NCBI GenBank assembly: GCA_963728155.1
Contig: CAVSJF010000006.1
Coordinates: forward strand, 434,001-498,000
Direction: 5' to 3'
Origin: JACVRW01 sp963728155
GTDB taxonomy: Bacteria > Actinomycetota > Thermoleophilia > Solirubrobacterales > Thermoleophilaceae
Length of the DNA stretch: 64,000 nt
Shown piece after piece: positions 7,879-16,162 of the stretch. Under the pieces are notes generated by a model. It ran no database searches. It had not been told where the DNA came from and was given only the letters and a program-made list of their open reading frames with translations. Each line of letters starts with the position of its first letter. Within the stretch, counting starts at the first letter, position 1. Both the position numbers and the translations under genes were made by a program.

Positions 7879-9041
7879 GCGTGGCCGCCGCCGGCGAGCT
7901 GCTGCTGCCGGTGGCGCGGGGGCGGGCTCGAGCGCTTCGTACCCGGGGAGCCGGCGACCTTCGAGCGCCCGGCCCGCCCACCCGCCTCGCGGGTGTTCTA
8001 CTCCGCGGCGCACGTGGTGGCCGACCCGCTGGCGGGCGGCGAGTCGACCGCCGCGGTGCTCGACTGGGAGGCCACCATGGCCTACCGCCGGCATCTGTGG
8101 TCGTGGGGCCTGGGCGTGGCGGAGGCGATGGACACCGCGCAGCGCGGCATGGGGCTCGGCTGGGCCGAGGCCCGCGAGCTGATCAGCCGCTCGGCCGCGG
8201 AGGCACGGGCCTGCGGGGGTCTGCTGGCGGCGGGCGCGGGCACCGACCAGCTGCCCGCCGGGGAGCCGGCCTCCCTGGAGCGCATCCGTGAGGCCTACCT
8301 CGAGCAGTGCGCGTTCGTGGAGGGCGAGGGCTGCCGGGTGATCCTGATGGCCAGCCGGGCGCTGGCCGCTGCGGCGCGCGCGCCCGGCGACTACCGGACG
8401 GTGCTCGAGCCCGTGCTCGAGGCGGCGCGCGAGCCGGTGATCCTGCACTGGCTGGGCGACATGTTCGACCCGGCACTGAGCGGGCTACTGGGGCGAAGCG
8501 GACCTCGCCCGCGCGACCGCATGAGGTGCTGCGCCTGATCGCCGGTCACGCGGACAAGGTCGACGGCATCAAGGTCTCGCTGCTCGACGACGCGCGGGAG
8601 ATCGCCCTGCGCGAGGCGCTTCCCGAGGGCGTGCGCCTCTACACCGGCGACGACTTCAACTTCCCGTCCCTGATCGCCGGGGGGAGCGACGCCCTGCTCG
8701 GCATCTTCGACGCCATCGCCCCCGCGGCGGCCAGCGCCCTGCGGCTGCTCGACGGCGGCGACGCCGAGGGCTTCGAACGCACCCTCGAACCCACCCTGCC
8801 GCTGGCGCGCAAGCTTTTCGCGGCGCCCACCTACCACTACAAGACCGGCATCGTCTTCCTGGCCTGGCTCAACGGCCACCAGAGCCACTTCCGCATGGTG
8901 GCCGGCGCGGAGGGGGCGCGCACGCTTCTGCACCTGGCCGACGTGTTTCGCCTCGCCGACGCCGCCGGCCTGCTGGCCGACCCGCCCATGGCCGCGGAGC
9001 GCATGCGCCGCCTGCTCGCCGTGGGCGGAGTGGATCAGTGA
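7875..9041 (+). CDS. DUF993 family protein (dihydrodipicolinate synthase-like TIM barrel), frameshifted
   Basis: A predicted lyase/aldolase-like TIM-barrel protein whose exact reaction is unknown. GTG at 7875 overlaps the upstream TGA. The restored protein runs from VSVAAAGELLLPV, through LERFVPGEPATFERPARP, VFYSAAHVVADPLA, EPVILHWLGDMFDPALSGYWG, to HADKVDGIKVSLLDD and the closing MRRLLAVGGVDQ. At least three one-base indels are needed, near 7920, 8488 (GGGCTAC, apparently an extra G) and 8522 (ACCGCAT, an extra G). All conserved blocks are present, so the gene is probably intact in the organism. The 3' end overlaps the isomerase start by 4 bases. Confidence 0.8.
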
Positions 9042-9842
9042 GCCTCGATCCGGCAAGGCTGAGCTTCAACCAGATCACCGCCGACCACCTGAGCCTCGAC
9101 GAGGCGGTGGAGGCGTGCGCCCAAGCGGGGATCGGCTGGTTCGGGCCCTGGCGCCAGAAGCTCTCACCCGGGGCCGCCCAGCGAATCGCCGACGCCGGCC
9201 TCCAGGTGTCCAGTCTGTGCCGCGGTGGGTTCTTCCCCGCCGCCGGCGCAGCGGCCCGGCGCGAGCGCGAGCAGGACAACCGCCGGGCCGTCGAGGAGGC
9301 CGCCGAGCTGGGCACCGACGTGCTCGTGCTGGTGTGCGGCCCGGCCCCCGACGGGAACCTGGGGGCGGCGCGCCGCCAGGTGCTCGAGGGAATCGAGGCC
9401 CTGCTGCCGCACGCCGCGGAGCACGGCGTGCGCCTCGGGATCGAGCCGCTCCACCCGATGATGATCGCGGAGCGCTCGGTGATCGTGACCCTCGCCCAGG
9501 CGCTTGACCTCGCCGAGCGCTTCGACACCGCGCAGGTGGGGGTGGTGATCGACGCCTACCACGTCTGGTGGGACCCCGAGTTAGAGGGCCAGGTCGAACG
9601 GGCCGCCGGCCGCGTCCTCGGCTACCACGTGTCCGACTGGCTCGTCCCCCACCCCCGACGTGCTGGCGGGCCGCGGCATGATGGGCGACGGGGTGATCGA
9701 CCTGCCCCGCATCCGGGCCCTGGTCGAGGCCGCGGGCTACGACGGGCCGATCGAGGTGGAGGTGATCAACCCCGCGCTATCCGAGCTGCCCACCGCCGAG
9801 CTGATGGCACGGTGGCGCGAGCGCTTCGAGCGCTACTGCTGA
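9038..9842 (+). CDS. Sugar phosphate isomerase/epimerase-like TIM barrel
   Basis: AP-endonuclease-2/xylose-isomerase-like fold, about 267 aa. Recognisable metal-site strands include LGIEPLHPM, VGVVIDAYHVWWD, GYHVSDWLVP and DGPIEVEVIN. GTG at 9038 overlaps the preceding TGA. A C5 run near 9650 contains an apparent extra C; without it the sequence reads WLVPTPDVLAGRGMMGDG and reaches the stop at 9842. It likely acts after the MocA-type dehydrogenase on a keto-sugar intermediate (inferred from the cluster). Its 3' end converges on and overlaps the lacI-type gene. Confidence 0.85.
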
Positions 9843-10861
9843 GCGCCCGCGGCGCGCGGTTGTCGAGCGCGGCACCACGCGGTGCGGCAGCACGGTCTCG
9901 GCGGCCGCGCTCTCGTCCGCTGACGATGCAGCGAGCCGCGGCCGCGCCGAACTGGTACACCGGCACGCTGACCGTCGTGAGGTCGCTGAAGCGGGCCAGG
10001 CGGGTGTCGGTCATGCCGGCCACCGACACCTGCTCGGGCACCGCGAGGCGGGCCTGGCGCAGCGCGGCCAGCGCCCCGATCGCCGTTTCGTCGTTGGCTC
10101 CGATGATCGCCTCCGGCAGCTCGGCCTCCGCGATCATCTGCAGGGCGGCGGCGTAGCCCCGCTCGTAGGAGAAGTCCCCCTCGTAGACGCGGCCGGGGTC
10201 GACGCCCGCGTCCGACGCCGCCTCGCGAAAGCCCTCGAGGCGGTCGCGGCTCGCGTAGAGGCCGGGCGGCCCGCTGATGTAGGCCACCCGGCGGTGGCCC
10301 AGCGACAGCACGTAGTCGGTGATGTCGTAGGCCGCGCCGCGGTTGTCGGACATGATGCGCGGGCAGTCGAAGTCGCGCATGGCGAGCGCAAGCACGCGAA
10401 TGTCGCGCTCCCGCGCGCGCTGCACCGCCGCGGCGAGGTCAGCCCCCCGCGGGTCCTCGAGGAATCCGCTTCCGGTGAAGATCACACCCTCGGCCTGGTA
10501 GTCGCACAACACCGCGAGCTGGTCGATCTCCACGTCGGTCCGGCGGTCGGCGTTGCAGATGATCGTCATGTAGCCGGCCCGCGCGGCCACGTCCTCGACG
10601 CCCCGGGTGATCTCGGCGAAGTAGGCGTCGACGATGTCGCCCACCATCACCCCGATGATGCGGCTGCGCCGGGTCACCAGCGCCCGGGCCAGCGCGCTGG
10701 GCGAGTAGCCGAGCTCGCGAGCGGCGTCGAGCACGCGCTCGCGGGTGGCCTCGGACACCGGATGCGAGGACCCGTTGAGCACCCGCGACGCCGTGGCGAT
10801 GGACACGCCGGCGCGCTCTGCCCACGTCGGCCAGGGAGCCCGATGATCGGCGAGCGTTCAC
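9777..10861 (-). CDS. LacI-family transcriptional regulator of the cluster
   Basis: DNA-binding repressor. The N-terminal helix-turn-helix is restored as SLADVAERAGVSIATASRVLNG once a single extra G near 10825 is removed; the hinge (SPSALARAL) and a periplasmic-binding-like effector domain follow (IGVMVGDIVDAYFAEI, GVIFTGSG, RVAYISGPPG, AIIGANDETAIGALAAL). The start is then GTG at 10859-10861, only 3 bases from an operator-like palindrome, which argues for autoregulation. A second indel near 9905 restores ETVLPHRVVPRSTTARR, with the stop at 9777. The same operator lies before the oxidoreductase gene, so the protein probably controls both arms of the cluster. Confidence 0.85.
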
Positions 10862-10864
10862 CGG

Positions 10865-10880
10865 TGGCAAACGTTTTCAG
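10865..10880. promoter_or_regulatory. LacI-family operator, second copy, in the divergent promoter
   Basis: TGGCAAACGTTTTC repeats exactly the first 14 bases of the site at 6683. It lies between the lacI-type gene (minus) and the aldehyde dehydrogenase operon (plus). A weaker half-similar sequence, GGAAAACGATAACC, is found at about 10925-10938 and might be an auxiliary site. Confidence 0.8.
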
Positions 10881-10958
10881 CGAAGATCGCTTGACATGGG
10901 CCGGACCGCCGTCAATAGCGTCACGGAAAACGATAACCGCAGAGATGGGAGGGCGTCC

Positions 10959-12429
10959 ATGGCGACCGAGGTAGCGCAGCGGCCCTGGATGGGCAGGATC
11001 TTCGTCGACGGCGAGTTCACGGACGCCGAGGGCGGCCGGCGCACGCCGGTTACCGACAAGGGATCGGGAGAGCAGCTGGCCGAGGCCGGGGTCGCCTCCG
11101 AGGCCGACGTCGACCGGGCGGTGCGCTCGGCCAAGGCGGCTCAGCCCGGCTGGGCGGCGCTGGGCTACGACGAGCGCGCCGGCCTGCTGCGCCGCGTCGC
11201 GCGCCTGCTGGAGGACCGCGCCGAGCGACGTCGCCGCGCTGATCGTGCGCGAGACCGGCGGCATCCCCGGCAAGGCCGAGTACGAGGTCGGCGCCGCGCA
11301 GAACGAGCTCTACGAGGCGGCCGGGCTGGCCTCGCGGGCCACCGCCGAGGTCCTTCCCTCCCACAACACCGGCAAGCTCAGCTTCGTGCAGCGCCTGCCC
11401 GTGGGCGTGGTGGCCGCCATCACCCCCTGGAACTTCCCGGTGGTGCTCGGCTTCCGCGTGGTGGCGCCCGCCCTCGCGCTGGGCAACACCGTGGTGCTGA
11501 AGCCCGCGCCGGAGACCCCCGTGACCGGCGCGCTGCTCATGGCCGAGCTGTTCGCCGAGGCCGGCGCGCCCGCGGGCGTGCTGCAGGCCCTCCCGGGCGA
11601 CGACGACACCGGCAAGCAGCTGGTGGCTCATCCCGACGTGAACATGATCCATTTCACCGGCTCTTCGGAGGTCGGGCGCCAGATCGCCATCTCCGCCGCG
11701 GGCGACTTCAAGCGCGTCTCGCTCGAGCTGGGCGGCAACAACGCCTTCGTGGTGCTCGACGACGCCGACGTGGACGAGGCCAGCATGGTCGGCGCGTGGT
11801 CGGCCTTCCACTACTCGGGCCAGACCTGCATCACGGCCAGCCGCCACATCGTGGCCCGAAGCCTGTTCGACGACTACGTCGACAAGCTCGCCGCCCGCGC
11901 CCGCGGCATCGAGGTGGGCGACCCGAGCGCCGGCGACGTCGGACTCGGTCCGATGATCTCCCAGGGCCAGCTCGAGCGCGCGCACGGGATCGTCGAGGAA
12001 TCGGTGCGCATGGGCGCCAAGGTGGTCGAGGGCGCGACGTACGACGGCCTCTTCTACCGCCCGACGGTGATGGTCGACGTGACCCGCGACATGCCGGTGT
12101 GGCACGAGGAGATCTTCGGCCCCGTCGCGCCGGTGCTGGCCGTCGACTCCGAGGACGAGGCGCTCGAGGTGGTCAACGACACCCCCTACGGGCTGGTCAA
12201 CGCGGTCTACACCGGTGCGCCCGGGCGAGGGCTGGCGTTCGCCGAGCGCGTCCGCTCCGGGATGGTGCACGTGAACGACTCCACCTGCCTCGACGAGGCG
12301 CATGTGCCCTTCGGCGGCGTCGGCGCCTCGGGCATGGGCGGCCGCTCGGGCGGCGAGGCCAACCTCGAGGAGTTCACCGAGCGGCGCTGGATCGGCGTGC
12401 AGCGCGCGCCCGTGGAGTACCCGTACTAG
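10959..12429 (+). CDS. NAD(P)-dependent aldehyde dehydrogenase
   Basis: Oxidises an aldehyde to the acid; closest in style to benzaldehyde/vanillin-type dehydrogenases. Motifs: ITPWNFPVVLG (cofactor site), HFTGSSEVGR, LELGGNNAFVVLDDAD (catalytic Glu), HYSGQTCITASRH (catalytic Cys), EEIFGPVAPV and FGGVGASGMGGRSG. ATG 10959 has GGGAGGG at a good distance. One extra base near 11230 breaks the frame; correcting it gives RAEDVAALIVRETGGIPGKAEYEVG. It is first in a run with a GMC oxidoreductase, which likely supplies the aldehyde, and lies under the LacI operator. Confidence 0.88.
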
Positions 12430-12431
12430 CC

Positions 12432-14036
12432 ATGTCCGATCCCGATGTCCTGATCGTCGGCGCCGGGCCCACCGGCGCGATCGCCGCCAGGCGGCTGGCC
12501 GAGGCGGGCATGAGCGTGGTCTGCCTCGAGCAGGGCGGCTGGCCCGACTACGAGAAGGCGCGCTCGGCGCACCCCGACTACGAGCTCACCTCGGGCGTTC
12601 ACTGGGCCTGGGACCCGAACGTCCGGAGGGCCCGGGGGACTACCCGATCGACGACTCGGAGTCCGACATCAAGGCGCTCATGTGGAACGGGGTCGGCGGC
12701 GGCACGGTGGTGTACGCGGCGCACTGGCAGCGCAACCTGCCGTCGGACTTCCGGGTGCGGACGCTCGACGGCGTGGGCGACGACTGGCCGCTCTCCTACG
12801 AGGAGCTCGAGCCCTACTACGTGCGGGTGGAGAAGGAGTGGGGCGTGTCGGGACTGGCCAACGACACCGCCTTCCCGCCGGGCGAGGGCCCGCCCATGCC
12901 GCCCGTGCCGCTCTCCGCCATGGGCCGCAAGGTGGCCAAGGCCCACAACGACCTGGGCTGGCACTGGTGGCCCGGGCCCAACGCGATCGCGACCGCAGAA
13001 GTACGGATCCCTCAACCCGTGTGTGCTGCGCGCCACCTGCCTCTGGGGCTGCGCCGACGGCGCCAAGGCCACCGTCGACCGCACCTACTGGCCCGTGAAC
13101 CAGCGCCACGGAGTCGAGCTGGTCACCCGCGCCCGGGTGCGCCGGCTGCTCCAGCGCGCCGACGGGCTGATCGAGGGCGCCGAGTACCTCGACGCCGACG
13201 GCAACGAGCACGTGCAGCGGGCCGGCATCACGATCGTCGGCGCCAACGGGATCGGAACACCGCGGCTGCTCTTCCTCTCCGGCGAGAACGGCGGCCTGGC
13301 CAACTCGCTCGGGCCTGGTGGGCAAGCGGCTGATGCTGCACCCCTTCGGCACGGTCACCGGCCTCTTCGAGGACGACCTGCGCAGCTGGCAGGGCGCCTG
13401 GGGACAGCACATCCACTCGCTCGAGTTCTACGAGACCGGCGAGGACCGCGACCACGTGCGCGGGGCCAAGTGGGGGCTGCAGCCCACCGGCGGGCCGCTG
13501 TCGATGACGCGCGCCTACCCGTGGGGCGAGGAGAACGCGGTGTGGGGCGAGGGCTTCCACCGCGAGGTAAAGCGGCGCCTGGGCCACTCCGCCATGTGGG
13601 GCATCATCGCCGAGGACCTGCCCGAGGAGTCCAACCGGGTCACCCTCGACCCCGACCATCCCCGACGAGTTCGGCATCCCCGGCGTGAAGACGGAGTACA
13701 GGAACTCCGAGAACACCCAGCGGATGATGGACTTCCACCGCGAGCGGGCCAAGGAGTCGCTGTTCGCCGCCGGCGCCTACGACGTGATCATCGCGCCGTT
13801 CATCGACGCGACCGGCTGGCACATCCTCGGCACGTGCAAGATGGGCGACGACCCGGCCACCAGCGTGGTCGACCGCTGGGGCCGCACGCCACGACGTCGA
13901 GAACCTGTTCATCTTCGACGGCTCGGTGTGGCCCACCTCGTCGGGCATGAACCCCACCGCCACCATCGCCGCCCTGGCGCTGCGCTGCGCCGAGCATCTG
14001 GTGGAGAACCGCCGCGACCAGGCGGTGGCCCGATGA
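12432..14036 (+). CDS. GMC-family FAD-dependent oxidoreductase (frameshifted)
   Basis: Predicted alcohol or sugar dehydrogenase/oxidase. The N-terminal FAD site reads DVLIVGAGPTGAIAARRLAEAG with a later acidic E (VVCLEQGG). Further blocks are WNGVGGGTVVYAAHWQRN, YGSLNPCVLRATCLWGC, VGANGIGTPRLLFLSG and the C-terminal GTCKMGDDPATSVVD and SSGMNPTATIAALALR, which carry the active-site His/Asn-type region. At least five frame changes (about 12625, 13000, 13315, 13665 and 13890) interrupt it; every conserved block survives. The stop at 14036 overlaps the next ATG. The small protein that follows suggests a multi-subunit gluconate-2-dehydrogenase-like enzyme. Confidence 0.8.
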
Positions 14037-14443
14037 GCGTCTCCGCCGCGATCGACCGCGACACGCTGGCCGGCCTCGCCGACGCGCTCATCCCGGCCGC
14101 CGACGGCATGCCCTCGGCCAGCGAGGCCGGCGCCACCGGCGCCCTGCTCGACGAGGTGCTGCGCGTGCGCGGCGACCTCGAGGAGCCGCTGGCGGCGATC
14201 ACTGCCGCCGCCGCGGGCCAGGACCCCGAAGCCGAGGTCGACCGCCTCCAGGCGAAAGAGCCCGAGCTCTTCGAGGCGCTCACCACGGCGGTCGCGGGCG
14301 GCTACTTCATGAGCGACGAGGTGCGCGAGCGCCTCGGCTATCCGGGCCAGGAGGCGCTCAAGCTCGAGGACGACCACGATCCGGCCCTGCTGCAGCCGGT
14401 GATCGACCGGGGAACGATCTACCGCCCAACCCCGCAGGCATAG
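14033..14443 (+). CDS. Gluconate 2-dehydrogenase subunit 3-like protein
   Basis: A 136-aa protein overlapping the GMC gene by ATGA. It begins MSVSAAIDRDTLAGLADALIPAADG and contains GGYFMSDEVRERLGYPGQ, resembling the small subunit paired with GMC dehydrogenases. There is no obvious Tat signal. Its last codons (GTIYRPTPQA) fall in a direct repeat whose second copy lies about 1.1 kb downstream. Assignment rests on context and short motif similarity. Confidence 0.65.
   Translation: MSVSAAIDRDTLAGLADALIPAADGMPSASEAGATGALLDEVLRVRGDLEEPLAAITAAAAGQDPEAEVDRLQAKEPELFEALTTAVAGGYFMSDEVRERLGYPGQEALKLEDDHDPALLQPVIDRGTIYRPTPQA
14398..14434 (+). repeat. Direct repeat, left copy (37 bp)
   Basis: GGTGATCG(A)CCGGGGAACG followed by ATCTACCG-S-CCAAC-S-CCG. 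It agrees with 15491-15526 at about 34 of 37 positions, differing by one inserted A and two C/G changes. It encodes the C-terminus of the subunit-3-like protein. Confidence 0.75.
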
Positions 14444-14454
14444 GCATGGCCTTG

Positions 14455-15417
14455 CTACGCCGAGGCTCGGCTCCTTGGCCGGCTTCGGCGCCCGTCGTAC
14501 ATCGCGTGATCGGCCATGATGAGCAGCTCCTCGAGGCTCCTGCTTTCGCCGGCTCCAGACGTGGCGACGCCGATGCTGGTCGACAGCGGGTGCGCGGAGC
14601 CGCAGCCTTCCAACGCGTCGCAGACCCGCTTGCAGACCCCCTCGACCTCCGGCACAGAGAGACCGACCAGAAGCGCCCCGAACTCGTCGCCTCCAATCCT
14701 TCCGACCACATCGGTCGACCGCACGGCGTGGCGTAGCGCGGTGGCGACGGCAACGAGCGCGCTGTCGCCGGCCGCGTGGCCATGGTCGTCGTTGATCGTC
14801 TTAAGGCCATCGAGGTCGGCGAAGAGCACGCTCACCTCGGCCTCGGCCTTCCGGGCGCCTGCGAGGGCCTCCTTGCCGAGTTGCTCGAAGCCGCGACGGT
14901 TGTACAGGCCGGTGAGCTCGTCGTGCACCGTCAGCCGCGCGAGCTCGCCGGCGAGCGCCGCCAGCTGATCGGCCTGTTCGCGCTCGCGCTCCTCAGCAAG
15001 CTTGCGGGCCGTTATGTCACGCGACATGCCGAAGATGCCGACCACTTGCCCGTTGTCCCCGTGCAGCGGGACCTTGGTGGTCGAGACCCATGAGACCCGG
15101 CCGTCGGGCCAGACCTCGCGCTCCTCGAGGCCCACGATCGGCTCGCCCGTGCGCATGACCTCGAGCTCGCCGCTGCGGGCGGCGGAGGCGTGAGCGTCGG
15201 CGAAGTAGTCGGAGTCAGAGAGTCCGATGGCGTCCTGGCGGCTGCCGGCGCCCAACCATCGCGAAAGCGACCGGCTCAAGTGCGTGAAGCAGCCCTCCAG
15301 GTCCTTGAAGTAGACGTGATCGGGCGTGTTGTCGAGGAACGTTTGCAGGAGCCGCCCCTCGTCGACGGCTCGCTCGCGGTCGCTGTCGCGGTCTTCCTCT
15401 GTGAGCTCACTCGGCAC
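14455..15417 (-). CDS. PAS-GGDEF diguanylate cyclase
   Basis: Cytosolic c-di-GMP synthase of 320 aa, without membrane segments. A PAS domain spans about residues 22-135 (LLQTFLDNTPDHVYFKDLEG; closing IFGMSRDITARK), then a coiled linker (EEREREQADQLAALAGELA) and the GGDEF domain from about 165. The catalytic GGDEF is intact at 242-246, and RSTD at 233-236, five residues upstream, matches a product-inhibition I-site. No EAL or HD-GYP partner is present. It is oriented against the operon before it and is bracketed by direct repeats, which hints at insertion. No frameshift. Confidence 0.92.
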   Translation of the reverse strand: MPSELTEEDRDSDRERAVDEGRLLQTFLDNTPDHVYFKDLEGCFTHLSRSLSRWLGAGSRQDAIGLSDSDYFADAHASAARSGELEVMRTGEPIVGLEEREVWPDGRVSWVSTTKVPLHGDNGQVVGIFGMSRDITARKLAEEREREQADQLAALAGELARLTVHDELTGLYNRRGFEQLGKEALAGARKAEAEVSVLFADLDGLKTINDDHGHAAGDSALVAVATALRHAVRSTDVVGRIGGDEFGALLVGLSVPEVEGVCKRVCDALEGCGSAHPLSTSIGVATSGAGESRSLEELLIMADHAMYDGRRSRPRSRASA

Positions 15418-15490
15418 ACCAGTAGAATCGGCCCGCTCGAGCGGCCGGCTTGAGCCGTCGGCCCCCGCCCAGTGCCCAGCCGTCGGCGCA

Positions 15491-15526
15491 GGTGATCGCC
15501 GGGGAACGATCTACCGGCCAACGCCG
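15491..15526 (+). repeat. Direct repeat, right copy (36 bp)
   Basis: Second copy of the 14398 repeat. On the plus strand it would still read GTIYRPTP, like the end of the subunit-3-like gene, but no upstream coding remains. On the minus strand it contains the stop codon of the small membrane-protein gene at 15511. Confidence 0.75.
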
Positions 15527-15711
15527 GGCTGATCAGAGAGGAAGCTCGACCGCACGCGCGGGGGCTCCCGGGCCTCTCGTTCCTCTTCCGGATCGGGCGC
15601 TCGCCCGACGGCGCGTGCGGCGGGCTCGGCCTCCGCGTAGTGCATGAGCCACACGCCGGCCACGACCATGGCGAAGACCACGATCCCCGCCACCAGCAGG
15701 AAGGCGGTCAC
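15511..15711 (-). CDS. Small single-pass membrane protein
   Basis: 66 aa: one N-terminal hydrophobic helix (AFLLVAGIVVFAMVVAGVWLM) followed by a charged cytosolic tail rich in Glu, Arg and Pro. GTG at 15709-15711 overlaps the TGA of the small gene upstream (GTGA), which decides the start. The stop lies inside the right-hand direct repeat. Function is unknown. Confidence 0.55.
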   Translation of the reverse strand: MTAFLLVAGIVVFAMVVAGVWLMHYAEAEPAARAVGRAPDPEEEREAREPPRVRSSFLSDQPGVGR

Positions 15712-15821
15712 GCTCGGCTGCCTTGAACGGCGGCGTAGAACGCGCCGACCGCAAGTATCGACGGCACCCACAGCCCGGTGAACAGGGCCTCCTCGCGTGA
15801 GTCGGTGAACCACAGGGTCAC
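15708..15821 (-). CDS. Tiny membrane protein (37 aa)
   Basis: Short ORF ending in EEALFTGLWVPSILAVGAFYAAVQGSRA, one predicted helix. The GLWVPSILAVG stretch resembles GLWAPTFMGIG in the neighbouring 15893-16105 product, so the two may be paralogues. GTG at 15819-15821 is the assumed start; no convincing Shine-Dalgarno sequence is visible, so start and even reality are uncertain. Confidence 0.4.
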   Translation of the reverse strand: MTLWFTDSREEALFTGLWVPSILAVGAFYAAVQGSRA

Positions 15822-15892
15822 CGAGAGACACAAAGGAGAGAAACGCGGCGAGGCCTGATCAGCGGAAGCACCGGCGCTGCGGCGGACAGCCG

Positions 15893-16105
15893 TCACTTCT
15901 CGTCGACCTTGAGGGCGTTGCCGATCCCCATGAAGGTCGGGGCCCAGAGGCCTACGAAGATTCCCCAGCGCTCGGCCTTGGCGGCGGGGGCGTCTTCCTT
16001 CGAGCGTGAGGTGGCCCAAGCGCCAATGCTGGCCACGATGGAGACGAGTGCCGCCCCGTACAGGACGTCGGACTTGATTCCGGCGGACTTCAGAATCTTG
16101 ACCAT
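15893..16105 (-). CDS. Small two-helix membrane protein (70 aa)
   Basis: Begins MVKILKSAGIKSDVLYGAALV; a first helix (LYGAALVSIVASIGAWA), a charged loop (SRSKEDAPAAKAERWG) and a second helix (IFVGLWAPTFMGIGNAL), ending KVDEK. ATG 16103-16105 is preceded by AAAGGG at 8 bases. It lies downstream of aspS on the same strand. I do not recognise a function. Confidence 0.65.
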   Translation of the reverse strand: MVKILKSAGIKSDVLYGAALVSIVASIGAWATSRSKEDAPAAKAERWGIFVGLWAPTFMGIGNALKVDEK

Positions 16106-16162
16106 GGAGTCATCCCTTTCGTTGCTTGAGAGGGATACTCCCGCGCCCGGACGAGCGATCAC

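Noticed and set aside
6670..8448. 592-aa minus-strand open frame over the oxidoreductase
   Set aside because: Ala/Arg/Gly/His-rich shadow of the plus-strand gene with no recognisable motif.
7875..9041. Frameshifts considered as programmed ribosomal frameshifting
   Set aside because: They are too many, spread over unrelated genes, in both directions and without a shared slippery site or stimulatory structure.
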